A stretch of DNA of 64,000 bases, taken from Macrotis lagotis (lineage: Eukaryota; Chordata; Mammalia; Peramelemorphia; Peramelidae). The stretch spans positions 284,801,078-284,865,077 of the forward strand of contig NC_133660.1 in assembly GCF_037893015.1 (NCBI RefSeq), in the 5' to 3' direction. This document shows, one piece after another, positions 43,240 through 55,704 of this stretch. The position numbers and the translations under genes were made by a program. A model generated the notes under the pieces. The model was not told where the DNA came from. It did not search any database and saw only the letters and a list, made by a program, of their open reading frames with translations. How positions within the stretch are numbered: position 1 is the first letter of the stretch; each line of letters starts with the position of its first letter.

Positions 43240-44420
43240 AGAAGAATCAAATTCAAACGGAAGAAAAAAAACAGAAAAAATGACAATACATAAGACAACT
43301 TTAAAAATTGAAGATAATAAACTTTGATCTTCCTTTAACCTCCACAGTTTCCTTCTCTGGATATGGATGGTATTTTCCATTATAAGTCTTTTAAAATTAT
43401 CTTTGATTAAGTGATCCATAGTCATATGAAAAATTGCTCTAAATCACTAATTATTGGAGAATGCCAATTTAAACATCTCTGAGGTACCACCTCACACCTC
43501 TCAGACTGGTCAATATGACCAGAAAGGACAATGATCAATGTAGGAAGGGTTGTGGGAAATCTGGGACACTAATACATTGTTGGTGGAGCTGTGAACTCAT
43601 TCAATCTTTCTGGAGAGCAATTTGGGATTATCCCAAAGGGCAACAAAAATGTGCATCCCCTTTGATCCAGCAATACCACTACTGGGTCTATACCCTGAAG
43701 AGATGATGAAAAGGGGGAAAAACATCACTTGTACAAAAGTATTTATAGCAGCCCTGTTTGTGGTGGCAAAGAATTGGAAACTGAGTGAATGTCTTTCAAT
43801 TGGGGAATGGCTCAACAAACTGTGGTGTATGTATGTCATGGAACACTATTGTTCTATTAGAAACCAGGAGGGATGGGAATTCAGGGAAGCCTGGAGGGAT
43901 TTGCATGAACTGATGCTGAGCAAGATGAGCAGAACCAGAGCGTTGTACATCCTAACAGCAACATGGGGGTGATGGTCAAACTTAATGGACTTGCTCATTC
44001 CATCAGTGCAACCATCAGGCACGATTTGGGGCTGTCTGCAATGGAGAATACTGTCTGTATCCAGAAAGATTTGTGGAGTTTGAACAAAGACCAAAGACTA
44101 TTACTTTTAATTAAAAAAAAAGTTATCTTATGTAATCTTGCTATCTCTTATACTTTATGTTTCTTCCTTAAAGATCTGATTTCTCTCTCATCACATTCAA
44201 TTTAGATCAGTGTATACCATGGAAACAATGGAAAGACTAACAGACTGCCTTCTGTGGGGGATGGGGGAGGGAAGGGAGATTAGAGGGAAAATTGTAAAAT
44301 TCAAAATAAATAAATAAAATGTTAAAAATTGTCTTTGATTATTGTACTGCTGAAATGAATACATCCATAATAGTTGATCAATGTAATTATTAGGCTTACA
44401 CCAACTATCTAGCTTGGGGA
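43240..44420 (-). mobile_element. Older L1 3' fragment, interrupted
   Basis: Minus-strand L1: 43240-43409 ('ctccacagtttccttctctg', 'atggatggtattttcc') continues at 44325-44420 ('attgtactgctgaaatgaat'). A younger plus-strand L1 splits it. Confidence 0.8.
43410..44324 (+). mobile_element. 5'-truncated L1 nested in older L1
   Basis: Encodes the ORF2 C-terminus (LTPLRLVNMTRKDNDQC-like start, PLLGLYPEEMMKRGKNITCT, EGWEFREAWRDLHELMLSKM) plus the 3' UTR. It has a 17-bp duplication AAAATTRTCTTTGATTA (43393-43409 and 44325-44341, one mismatch). Frame breaks are present; inactive. Confidence 0.93.
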
Positions 44421-44585
44421 CCATTGAGGTTGGGAAGTCTATCTCTGAGAGAGCCACTGAGCTGGAATGATCTTCATCAATCACACCTCTGATATCTCTA
44501 GTCTAGGGGTATGATACAAAGGGTCTCAGAACAAAAGTCACTCCTAAAGGACAAAGCTAATCTAGCTTAAAACAGGTCCAATACC

Positions 44586-45330
44586 ACTCACGAGTTCCCA
44601 TCATCTTTCTCTTTAAGACTGAGAAATCCAACTCACATGTACAAAAATATTTGTAGTAGCTCTCTTTGTATTGGCAAAGAATTGGAAATTGAGGGGCTGC
44701 CCATCAATTGAGGAATGACTGAATGTGATGGAGCAAGAAATCTCTAAGAAATCATGAGCAGTTGGAGCAGCTAGGTGGTGCAGTAGATAGAACACTGGCC
44801 CTGGAGTCAGGAGTACCCGAGTTCAAATGCAGCCTCAGACACTTCATAATTACCTAGCCCTGTGGCCTCGGGCAAGCCACTTAACCCCATTTGCCTTGAA
44901 AAATCTTTAAAAAAACATTATGAGCAGGTAAATAGGCTTACTTGAACTGATCCCTGAAGTGTGCAATTTCAGGAGAACATTGAACATTGTGTGATGATCA
45001 ACTATGATGAATCCAGCTCTTCTCCAAACAAGGACAATTCTAAAGGATTTGAGATGGAAAATACCATCCACCAGAGGAAGAACTATAGTGTCTGAATGCA
45101 GACTTAAGTATACTATTTTCACTAATTAAATTTTTTTATGCTTTATATGTTTTCCCTCTTATGATTTTTTTCACTTTTCTGATTCTTCTTTCACAACATG
45201 ACTAATATGGAAATACGTTTAACATAGTTATGCATGTGTAACCAATATCAGATTACTCGCTTTCAAGGGAAGGGAGTAGAGGGAGAAAAAATGAAACTCA
45301 AAATCACAAAAAAATGAATTTTAAAAGTAT
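44586..45330 (+). mobile_element. L1 3' end of another subfamily, with SINE
   Basis: Plus strand: 'atttgtagtagctctctttg', 'ggcaaagaattggaaattga', 'gagatggaaaataccatcca', then 3' UTR 'gaaactcaaaatcac'. More diverged than the 43410 copy. Split by the SINE at 44762-44919. Confidence 0.8.
44762..44919 (+). mobile_element. Marsupial tRNA-derived SINE nested in L1
   Basis: Plus-strand SINE with a short duplication ATGAGCAG (44754-44761 and 44920-44927). Confidence 0.9.
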
Positions 45331-45497
45331 CTTTGTAGTTTGATTATAGACATTTATTTATTCAGGGAAAAAAGACTGAGCAAGTCAGATTCCATTGTAT
45401 TTTCTTCAGTTATTTTTGTGCTCTTTTTTTTATGATTTTCTTGCATCACTCTCATTTCTCTTCCCAATTTTTCCTCTACATCTCTTACTTGATTTTT

Positions 45498-45645
45498 TTT
45501 TTTAAGTTTTTGCAAGTCAATGGGATTAAGTGGTTTGCCCGAGGCCACACGGCTAGGTCCTTATGAAGTGTCTGAGGCTGCATTTGAACTCGGGTCCTCC
45601 TGACTCCAGGGCCAGTGCTCTGTCCACTGTGCCACCTAGCTGCCC
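45498..45645 (-). mobile_element. Marsupial tRNA-derived SINE
   Basis: Minus-strand SINE with exact 16-bp duplication CTCTTACTTGATTTTT (45482-45497 and 45646-45661). Confidence 0.96.
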
Positions 45646-45749
45646 CTCTTACTTGATTTTTAAAATCCTTTTGAGCTCTTCCATGATCTGAGACCAATTC
45701 ATATTTTTCTTTGAAAATTTGTATGCAGGAATTTTGACTTTATCTTCTT

Positions 45750-45907
45750 TTTTTTTTTTTTTTTAGGTTTTTGCAAGGCAGCGGGGTTAAGTGGCTTGCC
45801 CGAGGCCACACGGCTAGGTAATTATTAAGTGTCTGAGGTCAAATTTGAACTCAGGTCCTCCTGACTCCAGGGCCAGTACTCTATCCACTGCACCACCTAG
45901 CCATCCC
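45750..45907 (-). mobile_element. Marsupial tRNA-derived SINE
   Basis: Minus-strand SINE; 'gactttatcttctt' before and 'actttgttatcttctt' after suggest a diverged duplication. Confidence 0.92.
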
Positions 45908-46139
45908 TACTTTGTTATCTTCTTCTGGGTGTTTTTGGATTTTCCTTGTCACCATAGTAACCTTTTATGGTCAGAATTTTTTCTGTTTGTTCTTTTGCCA
46001 GTCTATTTCTTGATTTTTAATTCTATGGGGCTCTGCTTCTCAAATGGAGAAGACACTGACCCAAGCTTCAGGTATTTTGTATAACTGTTTTCAGAGGTAA
46101 TTCTAGGGATTTGTAAGTTTTGGCTTTTCCAAGGAGGTA

Positions 46140-46143
<4 letters not shown>

Positions 46144-46191
<48 letters not shown>
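46144..46191 (+). repeat. (GA)n microsatellite
   Basis: 24 perfect GA dinucleotides. Confidence 0.96.
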
Positions 46192-46193
<2 letters not shown>

Positions 46194-46231
46194 GTTTACT
46201 GAGCAATGGTTAGTGAGAGATTGAAAGCACG

Positions 46232-46378
46232 TTTTTTTCCCCCAAAGCAATTAGGGTTAAGTGATTTGCTCAGGGTCATATATCAAGTAAGTGTCAAATG
46301 TCTGAGGTAGGATTTGAACTTAGGTCTGCCTGACTCCAGGGCCAATGTCTGTATCCACTGCACTACTTAGCTGCTCCC
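46232..46378 (-). mobile_element. Marsupial tRNA-derived SINE
   Basis: Minus-strand, older copy ('gatttgctcagggtcatata') ending 'actacttagctgctccc'. Confidence 0.85.
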
Positions 46379-46740
46379 ACAAGCTCAACCCTGGAACTGT
46401 GACAAGGGTCCTTGGATCCCTGTGGCCCCAAGCTCTGCTGTCCTATTGCTCCTTCTCACACTGGGACTAAGACCCAGATCCAAGTATTAGCAATGCATCA
46501 GAGTCTGGCAGTTACACACAGGAGCCAGCCACAGTAGGCATTCAATGAATGATCATCACCTGAATTATTAGAACAAACCTTATGAGGTACGTGGTCCAGC
46601 CTGCTCACCTTGGGCTCCCTCTGCAGGTAAACACAGGGCAAAACTAGCAAAGCCCATTCTGATCCCAGCTGCCCAATCCAAATAGCGGTCTAAGTGACAG
46701 AAAGTGTCAGAATTCTTGAGGTAATTCTATTCCCTTCATT
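46379..46740. other. No gene recognised
   Basis: Single-copy looking intergenic sequence; no coding or RNA signal. Confidence 0.45.
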
Positions 46741-46878
46741 TTTTTTTAGGTGTTTGCAAGGCAATAGGGTTAAATGTCTTGTCCAAGGCTACACAGTTAG
46801 GTAATTATTAAGTGTCTGAGCCTGAATTTGAATTCAGGTACTCTTGATTCCAGGGCTGGTGCTCTATCCACAGCTAAC
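46741..46878 (-). mobile_element. Marsupial tRNA-derived SINE
   Basis: Minus-strand SINE missing its last bases ('ggtgctctatccacagctaa'). Confidence 0.88.
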
Positions 46879-47169
46879 CTGTTTTTGCAGAGCTCTTGGA
46901 TGCCACCAGATTATACTGGACTCATGACTTGAGTATTCTGTGTTCCAGTGTTTTTCCCATTGATGAAAGAAGTTCCTTCAGCCTCCTTTCCTAATGGTAA
47001 GAGTAGTAATAGGATTGAAAATTTCTCCAACCAGAGAAACCTAGCATTAGGAAGCAGAACCATGAAAAATACTTGTCATCCTTGTCATCTTGTCTGCTAA
47101 GGAAATCTTCAGAGAAGAGTGGGTAGTGACTTGTCTCAGGACCATTTTTATCTGGAATTGATTTAATAA

Positions 47170-47330
47170 TTCTGAGACTAACAATAACAACAATTATGGC
47201 AATAATAGCCATCCTTTATGTAATGCTTTGGGATTTGCAAAGTGTTTCATCCCATTTGATACAGCACATTTTGGAATAAGGTACATTTTTATTCCCATTT
47301 TACAGAAGTGGGAACTAAAATTTATTTTGT
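47170..47330 (+). repeat. MIR-type SINE fragment
   Basis: 'tgctttgggatttgcaaagt' and 'tattcccattttacagaagt' are MIR 3'-part phrases. Confidence 0.6.
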
Positions 47331-47395
47331 TTGCATTTCTTTTTAGTATGGTATTTCATTTTTTGCAATTCCATGTAGAGATAGTTTTCAATATT

Positions 47396-47545
47396 CATTT
47401 TTTAGGTATTTGCAAGGCAAATGGGATTAAGTGGCTTACCCAAGTGGCTTACCCATACAGCTAAGTGTCTGAGGCTGGATTTGAACTCAGATACTCCTGA
47501 TTCCAGGGCCGGTGCTCTGTCCACTGTGCCACCTAGCCACCCCAT
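47396..47545 (-). mobile_element. SINE with internal duplication
   Basis: Minus-strand SINE. 'aagtggcttaccc' is repeated in tandem inside the body where others have it once, and the 'aattattaag' segment is shortened. Confidence 0.88.
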
Positions 47546-47625
47546 CTATTACCTTCTTTAAGGAACGAGTGGCTTCAGGAAGTCCCCAGAAGAGTTTGGG
47601 AACAGAGACACGATCAAAAAACTTC

Positions 47626-47809
47626 TTATTTATTTATTTTATTTATTTACTTAGGTTTTAAAATTTTTTTTGCAAGGCAATGGGGTTAAGTGACTTGCCC
47701 AAGGTCATACAGCTAGGTAATTAGTAAGTGTCTGAGGCTGGATTTGAACTCAGGTCCTCCTGACTCCAGGGTCAGTGCTCTGTTCACTGTACCACCTAGG
47801 TGCCCCCCG
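47626..47809 (-). mobile_element. Marsupial tRNA-derived SINE with TTTA-rich tail
   Basis: Minus-strand SINE whose tail is 'tatttattttatttattta', ending 'ccacctaggtgcccccc'. Confidence 0.92.
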
Positions 47810-48499
47810 AAAAGCTTTTAATATCAGATCAAATAGAAGCTGGTGTCTCCCTTTGGTGTTAAATCCCCTTCTTGCCTCAGCTATCTTTCAGAAGGGGATT
47901 CAAGGGAAAAGGTAAAAAAAGAGAGAAAGAAAACATCTTTGACTCCTCCACATGGTCCCTTCGTTGTCCTCCCCCTCATCAAGATATAACTTTACACCCC
48001 CCTCTTCAGTTTTCTTTCTTATGTTATCTTTCCCATTAAACTGTAAGGTTGCAAGATGGTGGAGAGAAGACAGCACTGTGATAAGTGCTCTCTTTCCCCT
48101 CAGAAACAACATAAGAGAAACCTCTTATCCTCGATCAACAAAACCCAGAAAGAGAAGCTAGGAGAACACCTACCAAGAGGGTCTGCCTCAGTGGACCATG
48201 GGTGAATCGGATGATGAGAGCAGAGGATCAGCACAGGGATAGCAGCTGGGGGAAGCCAGAGGGCCAACCTCAGCCATGGAGACTTCAGACTCAGCCCAGT
48301 GTTCAAGGTCAACTCAGACCCTGCTGCTGAGGACCTCAAACACTCCAGAGAAAGCAATCAGCACCCCCTACTGGCTGGTCCTTGGAATTACTAAGACAAG
48401 TGAACAAGGCCTCTAAGATCTTCAAAAGCAAACCTCTGAGAGCCCGCCCCCCAAACACAAGATCTTAGAAAGATGAGAAAAGGCCTTGGAGGGGGACCC

Positions 48500-49533
48500 A
48501 TGGAGAAATACTCAGAAGAGACAGATTCTAACTAAGAGAGATCTAGCACTGCTGAGGAGAATACGAATTGTTCTCTAGCCCAAAAAGACTTCCTTGAAGA
48601 AATCAGGAAGGAATTTAAAAATCTATTGGGAAAAACTGGGAAAAGAAACTCAAGAGAAAATTAACTTCTAGCAACAAGAAAACAAATCCTTGGAAAGTAC
48701 AATTGGACAAAAACAAAATGAGACTAACTTTCTCAGATCTTCAATTGGGAAAATTCAAAAAGAAAATGATTCTTTCAAAACTACACTTGGACAAATGGAA
48801 AACTCCTTCAAAAATAGAATTGATCAACTGGAAAAGGAGTTGCAAAAGATAAATGAAGAAAAATCTTCTCTAAAAAAAAGAATTGGAATCAGTAGAAACT
48901 AATGATTTCATGAGACAACAAGATTGTGTTAAACAAAACCAAAAGATCAAAAAAATAGAAAAAAATGCAAAATACCTCAACAACAAAACCACTGCCCTCA
49001 AGAATAGTTCAAAAAGGGACAACCTGAGAATTATAGGCCTTCCTGAAAACATTGAAGAGAAAAAAAAAGCCTGGACTTAATATTACAGGATTTAGTGATG
49101 GAAAATTGCCCTGATATCATGGAACCAGAGGACAAAATAGTTATTGAAAGAATACATAGATCCCCTCTGGAAAGAGATCCTAAAATGGAAACACCAAGGA
49201 ATGTTGTGGCCAAATTCCAGAACTATCAGATAAAAGAAAAAAATCCTGCAAGCAGCCAGAAAAAAAAAATTTAAATACCAAGGAGCCATAGTAAGGATTA
49301 TACAGGACCTGGTCACAGCAATACTAAGGGATTGAAGGACCTGGAATGAGATATTCTAAAAAGCAAGGAAGCTTGGAATGCAGCAAAGAATCTCCCTCCC
49401 AGCAAAGCTGAGCCTTCTCTTCCAGGAGAAAAGATGGACATTTAATGAAATTGGAGACTTCCAAGATTTCATGATGAAAAGACCAGAGCTAAATAGAAAA
49501 TTTGGACATCAAACAGGAGACTCAAGAGACACA
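48500..49533 (+). pseudogene. L1 ORF1 relic
   Basis: Encodes a coiled-coil region (IGKIQKENDSFKTTLGQMEN, IDQLEKELQKINEEKSSLKK), an RRM segment (KRDNLRIIGLPENIEEK) and a C-terminal domain ending FQDFMMKRPELNRKFG. ORF1p is the RNA-binding chaperone of the L1 particle. The frame is broken several times, for example near 48900 and 49079. Confidence 0.85.
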
Positions 49534-49551
49534 TGAAAAGGTAAAAAAATA

Positions 49552-49725
49552 GGGGCAGCTAGGTGGCACAGTGGATAGAGCATTGGCCCTGGAGTCAGGA
49601 GGACCTGAGTTCAAATGTGGCCTCAGACCCTTAATAATTACCTAGCTGTGTGGCCTTGGGCAAGCCACTTAACCCTATTGCCTTACCAAAAAAAAACCCC
49701 CCAAAACCCCTAAAAAACTTTAAAA
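49552..49725 (+). mobile_element. SINE nested in L1, after ORF1
   Basis: Plus-strand SINE with exact 16-bp duplication AAAAGGTAAAAAAATA (49536-49551 and 49726-49741). Confidence 0.96.
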
Positions 49726-50121
49726 AAAAGGTAAAAAAATAAAAAATAAAAAACTGCTATACAATAAGATGAAACTGGCTATATACCCACTTGGGAGAAA
49801 GAGTCTCATAACTCTTGACAATTGTAACACTATTAGAGAGAATATACATAGACAGAAGTGATAGACACTCATAACTTTTCTGTGACTCAGATAGAAGGAT
49901 TTATAAACACTACCTCCTTGAAAAGGGGGAAAGTAAAGAGAAGGGAGGATGGAGGGAGACTGAATGGGGTAAATCTTATTACATTAAAAGGTACAAATGA
50001 TCTATTGTAATTGAGGGGAAGAAGGGAGGAGCTGAGAAACACCTGAATCTTCATCTCATCAGACTTGGCTTAAAGATAACTTAGACACATTTAGTTAAGT
50101 TAAGAAACTTATTTTACCTTT

Positions 50122-50273
50122 CTTTTTTTTAAGTTTTTGCAAGGCAATGGGGTTAAGTGACTTGCCCAAGGCCACACAGCTAGGTAATTATTAAGGGTCT
50201 GAGGCCAGATTTGAACACAGGTCCTCCTGACTCCAGGGCCAATGCTCTATCCACTGTGCCACTTAGCTGCCCC
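50122..50273 (-). mobile_element. SINE nested in L1, inter-ORF region
   Basis: Minus-strand SINE; 'cttattttacctttc' before and 'cttatcttagctttc' after form a diverged duplication. Confidence 0.93.
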
Positions 50274-50472
50274 TTATCTTAGCTTTCAAGCATTAAAAGA
50301 GGAAAAGGGGGAGATGGGAAGGGGGAGAAAAAGGGGAACTAACAGAAGGAAGGGAAGAAGGGGAAAAGGGAAAGAGGTCAAACACAATGAAGGTGGCAGT
50401 ATTCAGAAACAAAACACTGGGGAATGTGGGTAAAGGGGAAAAGGGGGAAAATACAAACAGAAGGAAGATAGC

Positions 50473-53400
50473 ATGGAGGGCAATAAAGAGTTAGTAATTA
50501 TAACTTTGAATGTGAATGGATGAACTCTCCCTTAAAACATAAGTGAATAGCAGAGTGGATTAAAAACCAGAATCCTACAATATGCTGCTCACAAGAAACT
50601 CATTTGAAGCAGAGAGATACATAAAGAGTAAAGGTAAAAGGTTGGAGCAAAATATATTTTGCTTCAGCTGAAGTGAAAAAAGCAGGGGGGTAGCAATCCT
50701 TATCTCAGACAAAGCAGCTGCAAAAATAGATAGCCTTAGAAGAGATAAGAAAGGAAACTATATGCTCCTAAAAGGTGCAATAGACAATAAAGTAATTTCA
50801 ATACCAAATATGTATGCACCCAATGGTACAGCATCCAAATTCTTAGAGAAGTTGAAAGAGCTACAAGGAAGACATAGACAGCAAAACACTCCTAGTGGGA
50901 TAACTAAACCTCCCTCTCTCAGATTTAGATAAATCTACCCATAAAATAAACAAGAAGGAAATTAAGGAGGTAAGTAGATTGTTAGAAAACCTAGACATGA
51001 TAGACCTTTGGAGGAAATTGAATAGGCATAGAAAGGAATATACTTCTAGGGCATAAAAACCTAATGATCAACTGCAGAAAGGCAGAAATAGTGAATACAT
51101 CTTTCTCAGATCACAATGCAATAAAAGTCATATGCAATACTGGGCCAGGGAGATATAGAGCCAGAACTAATTGGAAACTGAATCACCTCATTTTGAAGAA
51201 TGAGTGGATCAAGTAACAAATTATAGAAAGAATTAATTATTTCATCCTAGATAATGACAATAATTAAACAACATACCAAAACCTATGGGATACACTCAAA
51301 GTGTCTGTCAGGGAACATATTATATTTTTAAATGCTTACATGAATAAATTAGAAAAAGAGGAAATCAATGAACTAAATATGCAGCTAAAAAAATCAGAGA
51401 AAGAACAAATTAAAAAACCCCAATTAAATGCCAAATTAGAAATTCTAAAAATCAAAGAAGGAATTAATAGAATCAAAAGCAAGAAAACTATTGAACTAAT
51501 AAATAAAACCAAGACCTGGTTTTATGGGATAAAAAACAATTAAATTGATAAACCTTTGGACAATTTAATTTAAAAAAGAAATAAGAAAACCAAATTGCTA
51601 GTATCATAAATGAAAAAGGTGAACTCACCACCAATGGGGGAAATTAAAGTAATAATTTGAAATTATTTTGTCCAACTCTATGCCAATAAATTTGACAATC
51701 CAAGTGAAATTGATGAATATTTACAAAAATATAAGTTGCCCAGATTAAATGAAGAAGAAATTAAAAACCTATATAACCCTATCTCAGAAAAAGAAACTCA
51801 ACAAGCCATTATTGAAGTCCCTAAGAAAAAAATCTCCAGGGATTCACAAGTGAATTCTATCAAACATTTAAGGAACAATTGGTTCCAATTCTATATAAAC
51901 TCCTTGGAAAAATAGGTGAAGATGGAACTCTGCCTCTTTCTATGACACCAATATGGTGCTGATGCCTAAACCAGGAAGAGTTAAAAGAGAGAAAGAAAAT
52001 TATAGACCTATTTCTCTGATGAATATAGATGCTAAAATCTTAATAAAAACTTAGCAAAATGATTATAACAAGTTATCTCTAGGATAAAACATTATGATCA
52101 AGTAGAATTTATCCCAGGAATACAAGGTTGGTTCAATATTAGGAAAACTGTTAGTATAATTAATTATATCAACAACAAGCCTATCAGAAATTATATGATC
52201 ATATCAATAGATGCTGAAGAAGCTTTTGACAAAACACAGCACCCATTCCTACTAAAAACACTAGAGAGTGTAGGAATAAATGGACTGTTCCTTAGAATAA
52301 TTACCAGTATCTATCTGAAACCACAAACAAGCATTATATGCAATGGGGATAGGCTTGAGGCATTCCGAGTAAAATCAGGGGTGAAACAAGGGTGCCCATT
52401 ATCACCACTACTATTCAATATCATATTAGGAATGTTAGCTTCAGCAATTAGAGGGAAAAAAAGGAATAGAAGAAATGAGAATAGAGAAGGAAAAGACAAA
52501 ACTCTCATTCTTTGCAGATGATATGACGGTATAACTAGAGAATTCCAAAAAGTCATCTGAAAAACTACTAGAAATAATTAGCAATTTTAATAAAGTAGCA
52601 GGATATGAAATAAACCCTCATAAACCCTCAACATTTTTATATGTGACTAACAAAATACAGCTGAAAGAGCTACATGGCTAGGTAATTATGAAATGTCTGA
52701 GACCTGATTTGAACTCAGGTACGCCTTACCCCGATGCTGGTGCTCTATCCACTCCACCACCTAGCCACCCCCAAAACCTTTTTGAAAACAATTACAAAAC
52801 ACTTCTCATACAAATAAAATCAGACATAAATAACTGGGGAAACATCAACTGCTTATGGATAGGTAGAGCTAATATAATAAAAATGACAATTCTACCAAAA
52901 CTAAACTACCCATTTAGTGCCCTACCAATCAAAATTCCAAAAAAGTACTTCAATAAGTTAGAATAAGTTGTATGTAAATTCATATGGAGAAATAAAAAGT
53001 CAAGAATTTCCAGAGATTTAATGAAAAAAGTGCAAAAGAAGGTGACTTAGACTTACCAAATCTAAAATTATATTATAAAGCATCCGTCATCGAAACTGTC
53101 TGGTATTGGCTGAGAAATAGAGTTGTGGATCAGTGGAATAGACTAGGTGCAACAGCAGGAAATGACTATAGTAATCTGCTGTTTGATAAAACCCAAAGAA
53201 TCCACCTATTGGGATAAAAATTCTCTCTTCAATAAAAACTGTTGGGAAAATTGGAGGTTAGTATGGAAGAAACTTGGATTAGACCAACACCTCACACCCT
53301 ATACTAAGATAAGATCCAAATGGATTCAGGGTTTAGACATATAAAACAATATTATAAGCAAACTACAAGATTAGGGAGTAGTTTACCTGTCAGATCTATG

Positions 53401-54258
53401 GAAAAGGAAGCAGTTTATGACCAAGGAAGAAATGGAGAACATCATTAAAAACAAATTAGATAATTTTGATTACATTAAATTAAAAAGCTTTTGCAGAGAC
53501 AAAACCACTGTAACCAAGACCAAAAGAAATTCAGTAGATTGGGAAACAATTTCTACAACTAGTATTTCTGACAAAGGACTCATTTCTAAAATATGCAGAG
53601 AACAGAGTCAAATTTAAAAAAAAAACCAAGCCATTCCCCAATTGACAAATGGTTAGAGGATATGCAAAGGCAATTTACAGCTGAGCAAATCAAAGCAATT
53701 CATAGTCACATGAAAAATTGCTCCAAATCATTACTTATTAGAGAAATGCAAATTAAAGCATCTATGAGATCCCACCTCACACCTCTCAGACTGGCCAATA
53801 TGACCAGAAAAGACAATGATCAATGTTGGAAGGGATGCAGGAAATCTGGCACAATAATACATTGGTGGAACTGTGAATTCATCCAACCTTTCTGGAGAGC
53901 AATTTGGAATTATGCCCAAAGGGCAACAAAAATGTGCATCCCCTTTGATCCAGCAATACCATTACTGGGTCTATACCCTGAAGAGATGATAAAAAAGGGG
54001 AAAAACATCACTTGTACAAAAGTATTCATAGCAGTCCTATTTGTGGTGGCAAAGAATTGGAAATCAAGTGAATGTCCTTTAATTGGGGAATGGCTTAGCA
54101 AACTGTGGTATTTGTATGTCATGGAACACTATTGTTCTATTAGAAACCAGGAGGGATGGGAATTCAGGGAAGCCTGGAGGGATTTGCATGAACTGATGCT
54201 GAGTGAGATGAGCAGAACCAGGAAAACATTGTACACCCTAACAGCAACATGGGGGTGA
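50473..54258 (+). pseudogene. L1 ORF2 relic (endonuclease and reverse transcriptase)
   Basis: Starts MEGNKELVIITLNVNG (endonuclease N-terminal motif) with QETHLKQRDT further on. The reverse-transcriptase part has [37 protein letters not shown] and FADDM. The C-terminus reads PLLGLYPEEMIKKGKNITCT and ends LYTLTATWG at TGA 54256-54258. ORF2p nicks DNA and primes reverse transcription. Numerous stops and frame shifts plus two SINE-sized interruptions show it is dead. The last about 220 codons remain open. Confidence 0.9.
52672..52771 (-). mobile_element. 3'-truncated SINE nested in L1 ORF2
   Basis: Minus-strand orientation; only the part from 'gctaggtaattatgaaatgt' to 'ccacctagccaccc' remains, interrupting ORF2 between the palm and the C-terminal region. 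Confidence 0.88.
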
Positions 54259-54794
54259 TGATCAACCTTGATGGACTCGATCATTCCATCAGGGCAACAA
54301 TTGGGGACAATTTGGGGCTCTCTGCGATGGAGAATACCATCTGTATCCAGAGAAAGAATTATGGACTTTGAACAAAGATCAAAGACTATTACCTTCAAAT
54401 TAGAAAAAAAAAACCCCATTATCTTATTATCTAATTTTTCTATCTCATACTTTATTTTTCTTCCTTAAGGATATGATTTCTCTCTCATCACATTCAACTG
54501 AGATCAATGTATAATATGGAACCAATGTAAAGACTAACAGAATACCTTCTGTGGGGGTGGTAGGATGGAAGAAAGAATGGGGGAAAAATTGTAAAACTCA
54601 ATAAAATTTTTCTTAAAAAATAAAATAATAATAAATAAATAAATAATAATAAAATGCAACTAGCATTTATATAGTGCTTTAGGATTTTTTTAAAAAGCAA
54701 CCCACCCCCCAAAACTTGTAAAGTCCTTGAGGGTAGAATTTCCTTGCCTCAGCACAAAGTGGCAGACAATAAATGTTAATAAACTATTGATTTA

Positions 54795-54979
54795 GGGGCG
54801 GCTAGGTGGCACAGTGGATAAAGCACCGGCCCTGGAGTCAGGAGTACCTGGGTTCAAATCCAGTCTCAGACACTTAATAATTACCTAGCTGTGTGGCCTT
54901 GGGCAAGCCACTTAACCCCATTTGCCCTGCAAAAAAAAATAAAATAAAAAAATAAAAATAATAGGAGTTGATTTAAAAA
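54795..54979 (+). mobile_element. Marsupial tRNA-derived SINE
   Basis: Full plus-strand SINE with exact 17-bp duplication AATAAACTATTGATTTA (54778-54794 and 54980-54996), inserted in an L2/MIR-like sequence just past the L1 tail. Confidence 0.97.
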
Positions 54980-54996
54980 AATAAACTATTGATTTA

Positions 54997-55704
54997 AAAA
55001 AGTTCTGCGTTAGTTCTCGCTTTTTGCAATCATAATTCCTAGGGATGGGGAATTAGTTCAGTCAACCAGTCATTCATCAAGAGGCAGTTCCAGTTTCAAA
55101 AACCAAACAATCTACTACCATAGCATATACTTAGCCTCTCACCCTTTCTAGAAGGAGTCATTCAGCTGCCTTCAAACAATGACCTATAATCTCAAAACCC
55201 CTCAAATTGACTGGTGATTCCTCTAATAATATCTTGATAATCTCCCACAAATCAAACAGGGGTGCCCTTGGGTACATTGGTCCCTATCCAGGATAGCTCA
55301 GACAATTTGGGACAAATTTTCAAAATTCTCATAGCTCACACCTTTTCTTATGTTAAACTTTGAAAGCAATACCTAAGAATGGCAAAAATAGATAAAAGGG
55401 TGATTGGGTGAGGGGAAGCACCACTCCTTCCCTCCCACCCTCCATCTAGCCAGATGAATTTCCAAGGCATATGAGGCTCTTCCAACAGGAATTTGAAATT
55501 TTGGATCAAGGAAAGTCAACTTCTGATTTTCAAGGGAGAAACCAAATTTCCTTGGATGGAAAATTTTGTCAATGGATTCCTTTCATTGAGAGACAGGTTA
55601 GGATATATCTGATTGTCGAATTCTATAACCAGATATCACATACTGGTGCTTGTTGAGCATTGATGATGCCCAGTGGTACCTCAGGAGGAAGTAAAACCAA
55701 TTTA
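54997..55704. other. No gene recognised
   Basis: AT-rich intergenic DNA. A 61-codon frame at 55471-55656 has no family match. No repeat could be named. Confidence 0.4.

Larger units (their letters stand above)
48046..54655 (+). mobile_element. Nearly full-length marsupial L1
   Basis: Begins with the L1 5' leader ('gcaagatggtggagagaaga'), followed by ORF1 (about 48500-49533) and ORF2 (50473-54258), and ends with the 3' UTR and A/T-rich tail ('actcaataaaatttttc'). Host SINEs sit at 49552-49725, 50122-50273 and 52672-52771. Many stops and frame shifts in both ORFs make it inactive. Target duplications were not found, so the ends are approximate. Confidence 0.92.
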
